Source: Aphelocoma coerulescens
Taxonomy: Eukaryota > Chordata > Aves > Passeriformes > Corvidae
Assembly: GCF_041296385.1 (NCBI RefSeq)
Contig: NC_091014.1
Location: forward strand, 64,736,578 to 64,800,577
DNA length: 64,000 bases
Reading direction: 5' to 3'
Part shown: positions 48,501 to 59,567 of the stretch, piece after piece
Position numbering within the stretch: the stretch's first letter is position 1
Layout: every line of letters begins with the position of its first letter
The notes under the pieces: generated by a model
The model's input: only the letters and a program-made list of their open reading frames with translations
Database searches by the model: none
What the model was told of the DNA's origin: nothing
Position numbers and translations under genes: made by a program

Positions 48501-49515
48501 TGGTGGAAGGAAGGGAGTGAGATGTGGACCAAGTAAAACACCTTTAACCTGATTTGTATTTGCCCTGAGGTCCCTTCCATTGCCAGTGTGATGGAAAGTG
48601 AATCATCCAGCTTTGGAGCCAGTGACATGGTATCGCAGAAGTACCATCAGGAGCTATTGCTAAAATGAAATTCAGGCCAGCCTTTAAGTGGGAAATAACT
48701 GGAATTTCTTTGTGGTTGCCTGTGGAGCTTCTCCTAAATTACTACCTGTCACAACTTTTATTGTGTGTATCAAACTGCTGCTCATGAAATGTTATGTGCC
48801 CAGAACAGATGATTTGGCTTTAGCAGTCCTAGTCAGCCTGAGGTGAACTTTGATCGATGAGGTGGAACTGGCCCTCCTGGCACGCTGAAGAGAAACCCCA
48901 GAGCACCAGCTGACCTTTGACTATGCTTTGTTGCTACAAAGTTGTCTTAAGTGTTCCCTTCACCCGGCAGATCTGCAGCGTGGCTGCCAAGGCTGTGACC
49001 TGGATTCTCCATTGTCATGTCGCTTGTATCGTGCACAAAACGAGCGTGGAGGAGACAGCAACACAGCAAATGAGAAAGGCAACAATGTCCATTAGCTGTA
49101 GGGCTGGGGTGAAAGGTTGTGCCAGGGACAGGCACCAGATAATCGTGTCCTTTCGACTGTGCCAACGCTGCAGTTCCCAGCAGGCCCACACGAGAGGGCA
49201 GCAGTACATGCAGCAGCCACACACTGCGATGGGAAGTAGGTTTTCTAGGAATACACAGCACGTGATAGGGAATTGCTTAAGGCACCCAACATTCCAACTT
49301 TAAACGTGTTCGTTCAGAAAGGACACAGTAATACTTACAAAGAGACGTGTCTTAGTCACAATGTCGGTGTAACCGATGCACAAATGATGCCATTCCTAAA
49401 GTTTCTGAGCAGGCCTGGAAGCTTTGTGAAACAGATGTGGGTTGAAACATTTCCATTTTAGATACTGTCCTGTGCCTGGTGTATGTGCCTGTGCCTGGGA
49501 ACCTCTTGTTTCATT
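45511..49515. other. Intergenic stretch after RASSF8
   Basis: About 4 kb with no recognised gene, CpG island or young repeat. Open frames here are short (up to 105 codons) and lack recognisable motifs. Confidence 0.6.
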
Positions 49516-49625
49516 TCCCAGCTCCGCCACAGATTTCCTGTGCGTGACCTTGGGCAAGATACTATAATCCCTGTGGATTGGAGTTCCCCAGCTGTAAGCC
49601 TGCGATAATACTGCCTCATCCCCTT
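49516..49625 (+). repeat. MIR SINE relic
   Basis: Collinear match to the MIR consensus as I know it: CCCAGCTCCGCCACAGATTT, the core GTGACCTTGGGCAAG (49544-49558), GTTCCCCAGCTGTAAG and GATAATACTGCCTCATCCC. It is well kept for such an old element. Confidence 0.75.
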
Positions 49626-50852
49626 TGACTTTGTCTGTACATACAGCAGGCCCCGTGGGGAACAGTGTCTCAATTCCTACTTGTTTGGCAAATAGTGCTG
49701 AGCACAATGTGGTCCTCAACTTGGCTGTGCCATCCAGATACTGCTGCATGAAGTGTATTTTTATATCCTACCAAGAGGGTGACAAGAAGTCACTCAAGAG
49801 TTAGCTTTACTTTGCAGTGAGAGCAAGATGCAGGTGTGCTGAAGGGAGCTGGGGGTTTCTGAAGGTGAATTCTTGTTTATCTTTAGGCAGACTTCTTTTT
49901 CTAAAGGGGTAGAAAGGAGAAGCAAGTAAAGGAATAAAACTTTATTTCAACTTTTGCTCAGCTCTCTTCTTGCGAAGTGGTGCTATTACCAGAGGCAGCC
50001 TAAATCATTTTGGAGATGCTGCTTGGGAGTGTGTGGTACCTAGTTGATAGAAACAATTGACTGAACAAGCTGAGATTTGCTTGGTGGTCCTAAATGTTCC
50101 AGTACTTCCACAGGTCTTAGGGTCTTCTAGCAATGTGCATGTAACCAGTAATGCACCATGACAGGCTGCCATCTCACAATGTTCCATAGATACCCAAGTG
50201 CCCTTTGGTCTTGGCTGAAGAGATAAAGCACACAAGTTAGAATTGTAGGAAGGTGCCTTTTTTTGTTGTTTGCCAACTCCAAAGTGTTTTCTACATGCTC
50301 CAAATAAATGTAATTAACTACACTTACACCGGAGTCCTGCCCAGAATGAGCACCCTTCAGCATGTCTGAGCACAGAGACTCCCTGCTGCTCAGTTCTGAG
50401 GTGAAAGATCATTTAAAGATGTTGCCATCCAATTAGTGCAGCTGCTGGCATCTGACAGGGCAATGAATAATCAGTCCTGCAGTACCTTACCTCATGTCCT
50501 GCTCTAAATAAAGTTCTTGCTGCTACCTTTGTACATTATCTGAGGAACTTTACAGCAGGAGGCACCTACTTCTAGGAACATCTCCCTCCTTTGGTAGGAA
50601 GGATGGAGTGCCCCTGGGTGCAGCCACACAGGACAAGCACGTAATTCAGGTGCTGTGAGCAACTGCAAAAGCAGGAGCCTGGGCAGTGTGAGTACCTTGT
50701 TTAACATCTTTGTTCAGTGGCAGAACACAGCCTGAAATTCCCAAGGAAAAACCTAATTTCTTATGTTAGTATGACTGTGTAACAATGATCCCAATCATAC
50801 AATTTTTATATATGCACACACATATATATGTATGTAGTCAACTCATTAGATG

Positions 50853-50925
50853 TCATTATCCCTTTTATCAGCTTGGGAAACTAAAGCGCAGGGATGTGCA
50901 GGCCTTTCCCAGGAGTACAAGCCCT
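50853..50925 (-). repeat. MIR SINE relic (minus orientation)
   Basis: ATTATCCCTTTTATCAGCTT, GGGAAACTAAAGCGCAGGGA follow the reverse complement of the MIR segment (ATTATCCCCATTTTACAGAT, GAGGAAACTGAGGCACAGAG) in order and spacing. Confidence 0.55.
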
Positions 50926-50994
50926 TCATGTTCAAGTACTGACTTTTGCACATGGATCATTTGCTAAAAATCTGTTCTGACCAACACAGAGTTG

Positions 50995-51215
50995 TCCAGC
51001 AATGGTTCAGTCAGGCCGGGGGCCATCTGGCCTAACATTCTGCCTCGAGCTCTATAGAAAGAGCTGACTGGGCACAGGCAGCTCAATAGTAAACTACCCT
51101 TGGTGTGGCATTACCAAAATAACCTACTTGGAGAGGAAGCTCTCCCTAACCCTTCAGTCAGAGGTTAAACCTCTTCCTGATAGCAGAGGATTTATATCCC
51201 TTCTAAATTGAATAA
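50995..51215. repeat. Ancient L3/CR1-like LINE relic
   Basis: GGGGGCCATCTGGCCTAACA, then TCAGAGGTTAAACCTCTTCC and GGATTTATATCCCTTCTAAA match, in order, phrases of an old amniote CR1/L3-type element common in reptiles. It is clearly older than the avian CR1 copies around it. Orientation not assigned. Confidence 0.45.
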
Positions 51216-51625
51216 TGAGAGCACTTCAAAAGAGGTGAGACTTATTCTTTCCTTTAGCAAGTGTTGCACCAGATTCAACTAATAAAGATTTTACCTTCGA
51301 GATCTAATAGTCTGTTTCAAACTTAAAACTTTGCAAAATCAGTATCTTCATTTACCGTTGATTTTAGCATGCTGGTTTCAGCATATGCAAGAGTTCAGCT
51401 CCTTGCATGATAGAGTGTTTTGATTTCCTCTTCAGGTAACTCTGCTTAGTTATTATATTCTTGCTTCTCTTGTCAGCCAGAAGCTCACAAGACTCCTGCG
51501 ATGTGGAGCTGCCTTCAGTCGAGGAGTCAGACTTGCATCCTGAAGGCACTGCTGTGTGGGTGCATCAGGAACATCTGGGGAAAGGAGGAGATCCCTCTTC
51601 ACAGGCTTGTACAAATAAAGATGGT

Positions 51626-51981
51626 CTGACCTCATTGTGGCCTTGCAGTGCCTGAAGGGAGCCCACAGAAAAGATGGAGAGAGACTCTTGACAAGGGCCT
51701 GGGGTGGCAGGACAAGGGGGAATGGCTTCACACTGACAGAGAGCAGGTTTAGATTGGATATGAGGAAGAAATTGCTCCCTGTGAGGGTGGGGAGGCTCTG
51801 ACAGAGGTTGCCCAGAGAAGCTGTGGTTGCCCCATCCCTGGCAGTGTCCAAGGCCAGGCTGGATGGGGCTCTGAGCAAGCTGGGATAGTGGGAGGTGTCT
51901 CTGCCCATGGCAGGGGGATGGAACTGGATGATCTTTAAGGTCCTTTGCAATCCAGGCCATTCTGTGATTCTGTTCTATGAT
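51626..51981 (+). repeat. CR1 LINE fragment, about 355 bp
   Basis: It starts TCTGACCTCATTGTGGCCTT and ends CATTCTGTGATTCTGTTCTATGA in pieces, a near-complete match to the copy at 17582. Confidence 0.92.
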
Positions 51982-53515
51982 GTGACTGTACCCACTAGGG
52001 AAAGTGCTAGGGTAGCCCTAAACTACCAGGGTGCTGCCCCAGCCCAGGCAGCTTTGTTCCTGAAGGTAGAGGTATTGATCTCTGCAGAAAACAAAAGCTA
52101 GGGACATGCAGTACTTTTCTACTGGCTCTGCCAGGCAGCTGAATTGCCCTCTACCCCTTGGAATGCACTGCCCTGGGGTTACTAAACTCAAGCAATCCTG
52201 TGACATTACTGTGTACTTTTAAAAGCAGGTATTGCAGACTCTGCATGTTCAGTAATCACAGCAAACAGCTGGACTCCTGCAAATGCCTTCTGGGCCTGGT
52301 AGGACACTGATGGGAACGTGCTTCCCACGGCTGGCTCCTGGGGCATGGCACACAGATTGCTCTCAAAGGTCGTTTTAAATAACTGTACTTACCTTGTCAT
52401 TTACAACACCAGAATTAGCCCTGTGACCAGTTAGGCATTTTTCAAAGCCACTTCACGTTTTCAGACGTGGATGTATCTTTTTGTTCTTATTTCTGCGCTC
52501 TGCAGAGCAAACTGCACTGCTAACACAGCTTCTGTGCTGTGCCAGTGAGCAGGAACCCATGTAGCCCAGCTTCACACAAACACATTTTCCTTTGCAGACA
52601 GATGAGGAGTGCCCAGGAGGATTATCTAATGATGGCAGCTTGTTAAGCAAAGGTAGCTCCTTCTCTCTCAGAGATCAGGAGATGCTGAAGGAAACACGGG
52701 CAGCCTTAACTCTGACCCTTGTCCACACACATTCCCATACCCTTCAATTACCTTTGTAGCAGCTAATAAGGAATTCTTGCTTATTCTACACACTTTCCTA
52801 TTTTTTAAGCATTTTTTCCTAGTCATGTTGGTCCATTTGCCTCTACACATTTCATTTCTGACATTACTCTGGAAAATGAAGTCCTGATGGCAGTGCATTC
52901 TGCATGACAGACCCTGTATGTCCAAGAACATCTGTGAGAGTCTGCAGTACTGGAGAAAACCACCTCACATTAGTGGTTTCAATTCCCTAACTCTCAGCAG
53001 CTTCTCCCTGGAACAACAGAGGGCACCACTCCTCACACAAAACGCTGGAAGAGGAGCAGCCCTGCCTTTGAGTCATGGTTCAGGACCTAAAATATTTATA
53101 TCTCAGTAGGTGATTGGGATTGAATGTTCTTCCTCCTGGGAGGTTCACCTCTGCATCTTTGCTCCCTCTGCCGAAAGCTGCTCTCAGAGACATGTGCACT
53201 GTTTCTCTGGTGGATCTTGCCCTAGTTTGCACAGAATCATTAAGCTGTCACTTACTGGGAAATAGTTTCAGCCTGTTTGATTAGAATCTGCACTTGGGGG
53301 AAGAGGAAACCACAGTACCATATCCTACCCCAGCTCCCATGAAGATCCATTCTTATTCCAGTAAGTTTACAACATAAAGTGCATAAACATGCAGCACATC
53401 AGGGCTGGAGCCTCAGTTTCTCCTCTCAGGTGTCTGTGTTACCTTTTGATCTTGCTGTTCTGTCCAACAGGTGCCACTGCATTAGTGCTGCCACCACCAA
53501 CTGTTTTGAAATAAA
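51982..53515. other. Intergenic stretch between two CR1 copies
   Basis: Nothing recognised. The base composition is ordinary and no long or motif-bearing frame is present. Confidence 0.6.
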
Positions 53516-53838
53516 GGGACCTACAAGAGCCTACAGGAAAGATGGAGGGAGACTATTTACAGGGCATGGAGTGACAGGACAAGGGGGAATGGCTTCACAC
53601 TGACAGAGAGCAGGTTTAGATTGGATATGATGAAGAAATTGTTCCCTGTGAGGGTGGGGAGGCCCTGGCACAGGCTGCCCAGAGAAGCTGTGGCTGCCTC
53701 ATCCCTGGAAGTATCCAAGGCCAGGCTGGATGGGGCTCTGAGCAAGCTGGGATAGTGGAAGGTGTCCTTGCCCATGGCAGGGGGATGGAACTGGATGGTG
53801 TTTAAAGTCCCTTCCAACCCAGGCCATTCCATGATTCC
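53516..53838 (+). repeat. CR1 LINE fragment, about 320 bp
   Basis: It starts near AAGGGACCTACAAGAGCCTA and contains GGCTTCACACTGACAGAGAG and a tail CCATTCCATGATTCC. Same subfamily as 51626. Confidence 0.92.
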
Positions 53839-54084
53839 ACATCACAGTAACAACATTGTTATTTCAGAAGAATCTAAGTTAAAAAACAGCCTCTACTAAG
53901 GTTTTCCCTGATTTATTAACCCTCCAGCTGATGCCCTCAAGGGCTGTAAACCTCTTGGTCTTTATTATCTTCTGTACAGAATTGGCCCATACCTGCATAA
54001 TGTTGCATTCTGGTTGCTCAATGTGCATCGAGCAAACCTCTTGAATGCCGGGACTCTGAACTCCTCGACAGCCCTTTCTGAGAG

Positions 54085-54109
54085 AACAGGGGAAGTTTAG
54101 ATTGGACAT
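54085..54109 (+). repeat. CR1 fragment, left part of a copy split by another CR1
   Basis: AACAGGGGAAGTTTAGATTG, then GACATT is CR1 plus-strand sequence that stops where the minus-strand copy begins. The expected continuation (AGGAAGAATTT) reappears at 54631. Confidence 0.65.
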
Positions 54110-54630
54110 TACAGAATCACAGAATGAGCTGAGTTGGAAGGGACTCACAAGGATCATCGAGTTCAACCCCTGTCCCTGCACACACAGTCCACAAGAGTCA
54201 CATCATGTGCCCAAGAGTTGTCCAAAAGCTCCTGGAGCTCTCAGGCTTGGGGCTGTGACCATTCCCTGGGGAGCCTGTTCAGTGCCTCTGGGGGAAGAAC
54301 CTTTTCCTGATATCCAGCCTACCCCTCCCCTGACACAGCTCCAGCCGTTCCCTCAGGTCCTGTCCCTGGTCACACAGAGCAGAGATCAGGGCCTGCCCCT
54401 CCTCTTCCCCAGGTGAGGAAGCTGCAGAACTGCTGTGAGCTCTGACCTCAGTCTCCTCCAGCTGAAGAGACCAAGTGCCCTCAGCCACTCCTCGTATGGC
54501 TTCGCCTCCAGGCCCTTCACCATCTTCATGTCCCTCCTTTGGACACATTCTAACAGCTTAATCTCTCTGCTATACTGCAGTGACCAAAATGTGCACACAA
54601 TAATCAAGGTGAGACCGCAGCAGTGCAGAG
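54110..54630 (-). repeat. CR1 LINE fragment inserted into another CR1
   Basis: It starts ACAGAATCACAGAATGAGCT and runs through GGATCATCGAGTTCAACCCC, CCTTTTCCTGATATCCAGCC and GTGAGACCGCAGCAGTGCAG. It is the minus-strand copy of a different CR1 subfamily, about 520 bp. Confidence 0.9.
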
Positions 54631-54838
54631 TAGGAAGAATTTGTTCACAGAAAAGGTGATCAGACATGGGAACGGGCTGCCCAGGGAGGCGGTGAAATCA
54701 CCGTCCCTGGAGGTGTTTTAGGAAAGGCTGGACGTGGCACTCAGTGCCATGGTCTGGTTGACGCGGTGGTGTTCGGTCACAGGTTGAACTCAATGATCTC
54801 GGAGGACTTTTCCAGCCTCCTAGATCCTGTGATTGTGT
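54631..54838 (+). repeat. CR1 fragment, right part of the split copy
   Basis: It resumes AGGAAGAATTTGTTCACAGA, then GGGCTGCCCAGGGAGGCGGT, GGACGTGGCACTCAGTGCCA and a tail GATCCTGTGATTGTG. The orphan CpG island begins directly after it. Confidence 0.9.
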
Positions 54839-54839
54839 T

Positions 54840-55260
54840 AGAGGAGCCCGAGCTCCACCCCGCCCGAGGGGCGGCCATTCCTGAGGGGAGGCGGGGCCGC
54901 GCGCGGGGAGGCGGAGCGCGAGCCGCGCGCCTGCCAATGGCCGCTGCCGCCGCCGCTGGCCCCGCCCTTCCCGCCCCTCCCGCCCCCCCCGCAGCGGGCG
55001 CGGCCCCGCGCGCACGTGCCGGGCAGCGTGCGCGGCGGTCACGCGGGCGCGCGCGTGACGGCGGCGGCCTGAGGGCCGGGCGCGCACTTCGGACCGAGGC
55101 GGGAGCCGGGAAGCGCCGGGCGGGGCGGAGGGGAGGAACAGCGGCACGGAGCAGGCCGGGAGCGCCAGGGAACCGGCCGGGCTGCAGGGGACTCTCTGGC
55201 AAAGTCACCGCAGAGTGGCCCCTTGCCCCCTGCGGTGCCTCCCAGGACTGCTGTCCTCAA
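54840..55260. promoter_or_regulatory. Orphan CpG island with promoter-like motifs, between the two genes
   Basis: About 420 bp of very CpG-dense DNA sits in an otherwise CpG-poor intergenic region between the 3' ends of RASSF8 and BHLHE41. It contains a CCAAT box (54934-54938), a run of GC boxes (CCCGCCC repeats, about 54960-54991 and GGGCGGGGCGG near 55118), a CACGTG E-box (55013-55018) and an 8-bp perfect inverted repeat (55038-55045 / 55052-55059). It is bounded on both sides by CR1 fragments. No convincing splice donor or conserved coding frame follows on either strand. It may be a promoter of an unannotated non-coding RNA or an enhancer. Confidence 0.55.
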
Positions 55261-55358
55261 CGACGTGCTTAGTGTGTGCACAGGCACTGCTTGAGCGCTC
55301 CTGCCGTCCGAACAAACCCAGCGTGCACAAGTGGGACAGACCTTTTCTTTTTCACGGC

Positions 55359-55615
55359 ATCACAGAAAGCGTTTAGGCTGGAAAAGTTTTCTGAGATCAT
55401 CGAGTCCAGCCTATGACTGAACACCACCGTATCCAGCAGACCATGGCACTGGGTGCCACGTCTAGTCCTTCCTTAAAAACCTGCAGGGACAGTGACTCCA
55501 TCTCCCTGGGCAGTCCGCTCCAATGTCTGATGACCCGTTCAGTGAAAAAATTTTTCCTCATGTCCAACCTCCCCCCGTGCATCTTAAGACTTACGCCCTC
55601 TCGTTTCAAGCAAAG
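55359..55615 (-). repeat. CR1 LINE fragment right of the orphan CpG island
   Basis: It starts ATCACAGAAAGCGTTTAGGC and contains GATCATCGAGTCCAGCCTAT, GGTGCCACGTCTAGTCCTTC and CTCATGTCCAACCTCCCC. Confidence 0.9.
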
Positions 55616-55772
55616 CATAAAAAGATTTTCCATCTTTAGTTCTTTTCCAGCCTCTCCATCCTGTGCAGAACAAGAGTTCAACTGACATGTGAAAAGGAGA
55701 CACTCAGTTTCTCCTACTCATAGTAGGAGTCCTGCAAACACATCTGGAGATCTTGCTGCCAAGAGAGGATAT

Positions 55773-55918
55773 AGAGTCTCTCTCACTGGAGAGATTCCAG
55801 AACCATCTGGATTTGATCCTGTGCCCTGTGCTCTGGGATGGTCCTGCTTGAGCAGAGAGGTGGGACCAGATGACCCACTGTGGTCCCTTCCAGCCTGACC
55901 CATTCTGGGATTCCGTGA
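55773..55918 (+). repeat. CR1 LINE fragment (3' end)
   Basis: It contains GAGATTCCAGAACCATCTGG, TCCTGCTTGAGCAGAGAGGT and a tail CCATTCTGGGATTCCGTGAA. Confidence 0.9.
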
Positions 55919-58900
55919 AGAGAAAGCTTTTTTTCTGCGTTTCAGGCTGCCTTATTGCTACAGAGTCTGCTCTTGGTGGTTTATGACTGACTGTTTTTGA
56001 TGGAGATACTCACATTCCAGGTCTTGCAGCTGGAACCTAGGGCCCAGGAGCTTTGCTGGAAGCCGTGACCTCTGTACCACAGAAATGCTGGTCGGGGTCA
56101 CTACTCACAGGCTCCAAACCTGAAGCCAATGCAGTGCATTCCAGCCAAGTCTTATAATTATTAGGCCCACACAGAGGGGCTGCTGCTCCCACCTAGAGGG
56201 GCTTCTTTGCAAACAACATCATATGTAAGGAAGGCTGTGCGCCTGCCTGCCACCCACAGAAGGGCTGGAGCCTTGGCAACCTTGTACAGTGAGAACAGAA
56301 TCCACTTCAGCATCTGTTGGCTCGTGTGGCTCTGTGCTGCAGGTATTAATCCAAACACACTTGGGGAGACAATTTTCTACTGAGGAAGAAGGTGCCATAT
56401 TTACATTGCTCTTTTCCTGAGATTATTCCCTAGAAATTACTTAGTTGTGAGAGTACCTTGGTCACATCCGTAAAAAACATCTAGTGAAAAGCAAAGTTAA
56501 AAACCCAACCAACCAACCAACGAGGCTTTATGTAGGCAGGAGAAGCAACTCCCCCTGGTCCCCATGACGTGGTAGAGCTGCCTGGGATCACAGTCCCTGC
56601 TTGCTGAAACATAAAGAAATGCCTTCCCGCCTGTCCCAGGCATTGGCTGCATCCTCGGGGAGGGCCATGCAGGGAGGGGAATGTTTGCAGCCCAGGAAGA
56701 GGCAGCGGCGGCAGCAGCAGGTGCGCTGCCGCTGGCTACCCCGTGAGTTCAGCGAGGCAGAACAGCCTGTCCCAGGCAGGGCAGCTCCTGCAGCCCGCGG
56801 CAGCGCCGTCATCGAGGCTGCCATGAATGTAGTGCTTGTGACAGATTGACAGCCCTGCAGGCTGAAATGCTGGAGCCACGGGAAGGATGCAGAGCGCGGA
56901 GCAGCTCGCCCTTGCTCACATCCAGCCCACACGTGTCCGGGGCTCACGCAGCTGCTGCTGGCGGCAGGTGAGCCACCGGTTTCTCTCTGCTGCTTCCCAG
57001 CGAGCTGCTCTGAGCCTGCAGGAGCACCAGAGGTAGTCAACAGAGATTCAGGCTTTCCTGGGTGAAACTGGCTCTAAAAAATCCAAGGCTTTTTTTTCGC
57101 AGAGAGGAAATTCGGCATTTTTGTTACTTTATTTCTCCGAGGTTGTACTTTCGTGTTCATTTCTGCAAACAGAAGGCAGGAAACTTCTCAAAGAAGGCAG
57201 GGATGATTCCAAGAGCTGAGGTTTGAAGGGAAAAGGAAATGCGTTGCAAGACCCAGGTTACAGGGCAGACTAGGAATTTAGAGGTACTGAAACACACCTT
57301 GCATACAGTCCCCAGGCTTGCTGGATGTCAGACATTCAGTCTGCCCTGACTAGAGGTGAAAATTAAACAAAAAAGGTCCAAAACACAAACTTGGGACCTA
57401 CTCCAAGGCCCATTATGCTCCAGAAAAGGACTCACATGACTTAAATGGTAGGTCAGGCCTTTCTCAAACAGGGCTGATAGTCAAGTTCTGTAACTGTAAT
57501 CCTTCCAAATATAAAAATTCCTTGTCCTTCAGTTGGAGGTACATGACATTGCCTTCCAGTGGTTTAAAAATCCCAACCATCCTTATTTAACACACTCTAA
57601 TGGAGCCTGTCATGCCACTATAATATACTGGATTATAAAATCTGTTTTCAAAGTTTATTGCTTACGAAATCAAGCTTGCATCCCTTATCTTGTGGTTTAT
57701 GGGACAACAGAATATGGATTCAAGTGTAAACAGTAAATGTAGCACCCAGTCCTGCACTCTCAGCACTTCCATAAGGGAATGTATTTTTAAAGATGGGAGG
57801 CTCTTGTCCAGTATTTCTGTGATTGTTTTTAACCTCAAGAAAATTCAAGACGTACAAATTGATTTAGGCTCCATAGGGATCTGAGGAAGCCTGGAATTTA
57901 ATAATTAAGGCTGACACTGGAATACCTCCTGTTATTTGCCTTTTGCCGTGGGTTATCAGCCTCAATTACAAACCTTTTTTCCCCCATGTTTGCTTTTGTT
58001 AGGCACTGGGATTATTAGAACACACATAATTTGTCTTTATGTTTTATGTCATAAAATTTACTAGATTCCACTGATGCTGTGACTTGGCATGAAGTCATTT
58101 GGCACGTTTGATTCAAGGGCTAATAAAAACAAGCCTTCCTTTTACTGTACATGGTAAATACTGAAATTGATAAAGCCCTCTAAGGATCTGGGTTTACAGC
58201 CCAGTGAAACCTAAACCGATTCATATTCCCAACGGATGGAAATGTGAAGGAGACCTAAAGCCTTGCTCATGCTCAGGTTTTACACTGCGCTCTTCAGGAG
58301 CTTTTTAAGAAGTGCCCGTGGCTCTACCCTTTGTGTGTGTGTAGTGAACTGGTAGGAAGAGCTTTGCGCTCAGTCAGGCCGCTTCCCTGGCTGGCAGGAG
58401 GAGCTGGAATACACGAGCACCTTCATCCCAGCCTAACTGGTGGCCTAGCAAGTGTTAAGCTGTTCAAGTATGCAGGTCAAAGTTACCGAGGGGAAGGGTT
58501 GAGCCCAGCTCACTTTCATTCCTGTGACAACACAGGGAGCAGAACCAGATCCAAAGACAGCTGGAGCCAGCCGCAGATTTTTTTCCCCATTTCCCTACTT
58601 AGTAATTGACTTCAGCAGGTAGAGTGGTGCACTGTAGCTTTTGGTCCATTATTTATGGAAAAAAACATGTCTATGTGTCCACTGGTATTTGTAAATAGCC
58701 TGCCTGTATCTCTAATAGGAATTAAATTTACTACAGCTTCCATGTGAAGACCTCTATTTCTTAACAATCCTACTCGAGTCATTTAAAAGGAGCGCTTATT
58801 TTTCATCCCATTTATAACTCCTCCTGTATTTTAAAGGATTGAGAGAATTAACACGAGTCTTAGGAGTTTTTTATTCCATTCCAACTTCGTTCCTTGTCCG

Positions 58901-59567
58901 TGTAGTCACCGGTATGGCAGAACCAGCAGAGGGAGCACGGAACGTTCCCTTCGTCTCTCTTACGTAAACACTGGCTACTGTCTGAGGGGTTCCTCTAATT
59001 TTATATCCCTGCAAGAATTTTTGCAAGGAAAGGTGATCTACAGCTCTGCTATTCAATCTGTGGAAGCCTTTAGGGTGCTTCATTTCCACACTATGATCTG
59101 CCTGCTTCCACCACTCTATTCCTCCTCTTGCTCTCCCCCCCACCACAAAATATTCAGTTGTCATAGAGTGTTTCCAAGCTGGGACACCCATCATTCATTC
59201 CTGCAGAGATTATGATACGTCATTAGATTGTCAGGCAAATCGTAAAGTTTGTTCCTTGTGAGTAAAGAGAGCACCAGGACTGCCAAGTGTTAATTTTAAA
59301 GATTAATATTTTGCAAAAAGAAGAGGGGAAAAAAGTCAGGAAGAAACCTGTGTGTTCCACACTTTGCTTTGTGAAATGTGCATATATTAAACCAGAGTTT
59401 GCCAAAGAGAGTTAAAGAAAACCCAGAAAATTCAAACCCAGATTAAAAATGTGAATTAAATCATCGTCAGCCACGCAATCATACAGTTTGAAGCTCAATG
59501 CACCAATTATTATGTATTATCATTGCATTTTTAATTAGTAGACAACCCCATTTTGTGTATTAAAGTT
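55919..59567. other. Intergenic stretch beyond the BHLHE41 3' end
   Basis: About 3.6 kb with no CR1 copy recognised and no supported gene. A moderately GC-rich patch (about 56640-56830) carries a GGCAGCGGCGGCAGCAGCAG run and open frames of 82 and 150 codons on opposite strands without family resemblance. The last 1.5 kb is AT-rich. Confidence 0.55.
56506..56522. repeat. (AACC)n short tetranucleotide repeat
   Basis: AACCAACCAACCAAC: about four units of a tetranucleotide repeat in the intergenic region. Confidence 0.85.

Noticed and set aside
54698..55272. Open frames of 149, 168 and 143 codons in the orphan CpG island, including an ATG at 54937 in a CCAATGG context
   Set aside because: Low-complexity Ala/Arg/Pro/Gly peptides caused by GC richness; frames open on both strands, no splice donor follows and the longest frames run into CR1.
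56588..57040. 150-codon frame on the minus strand and an 82-codon frame on the plus strand
   Set aside because: The two overlap on opposite strands in a moderately GC-rich patch; compositions are unremarkable and no family is recognised.
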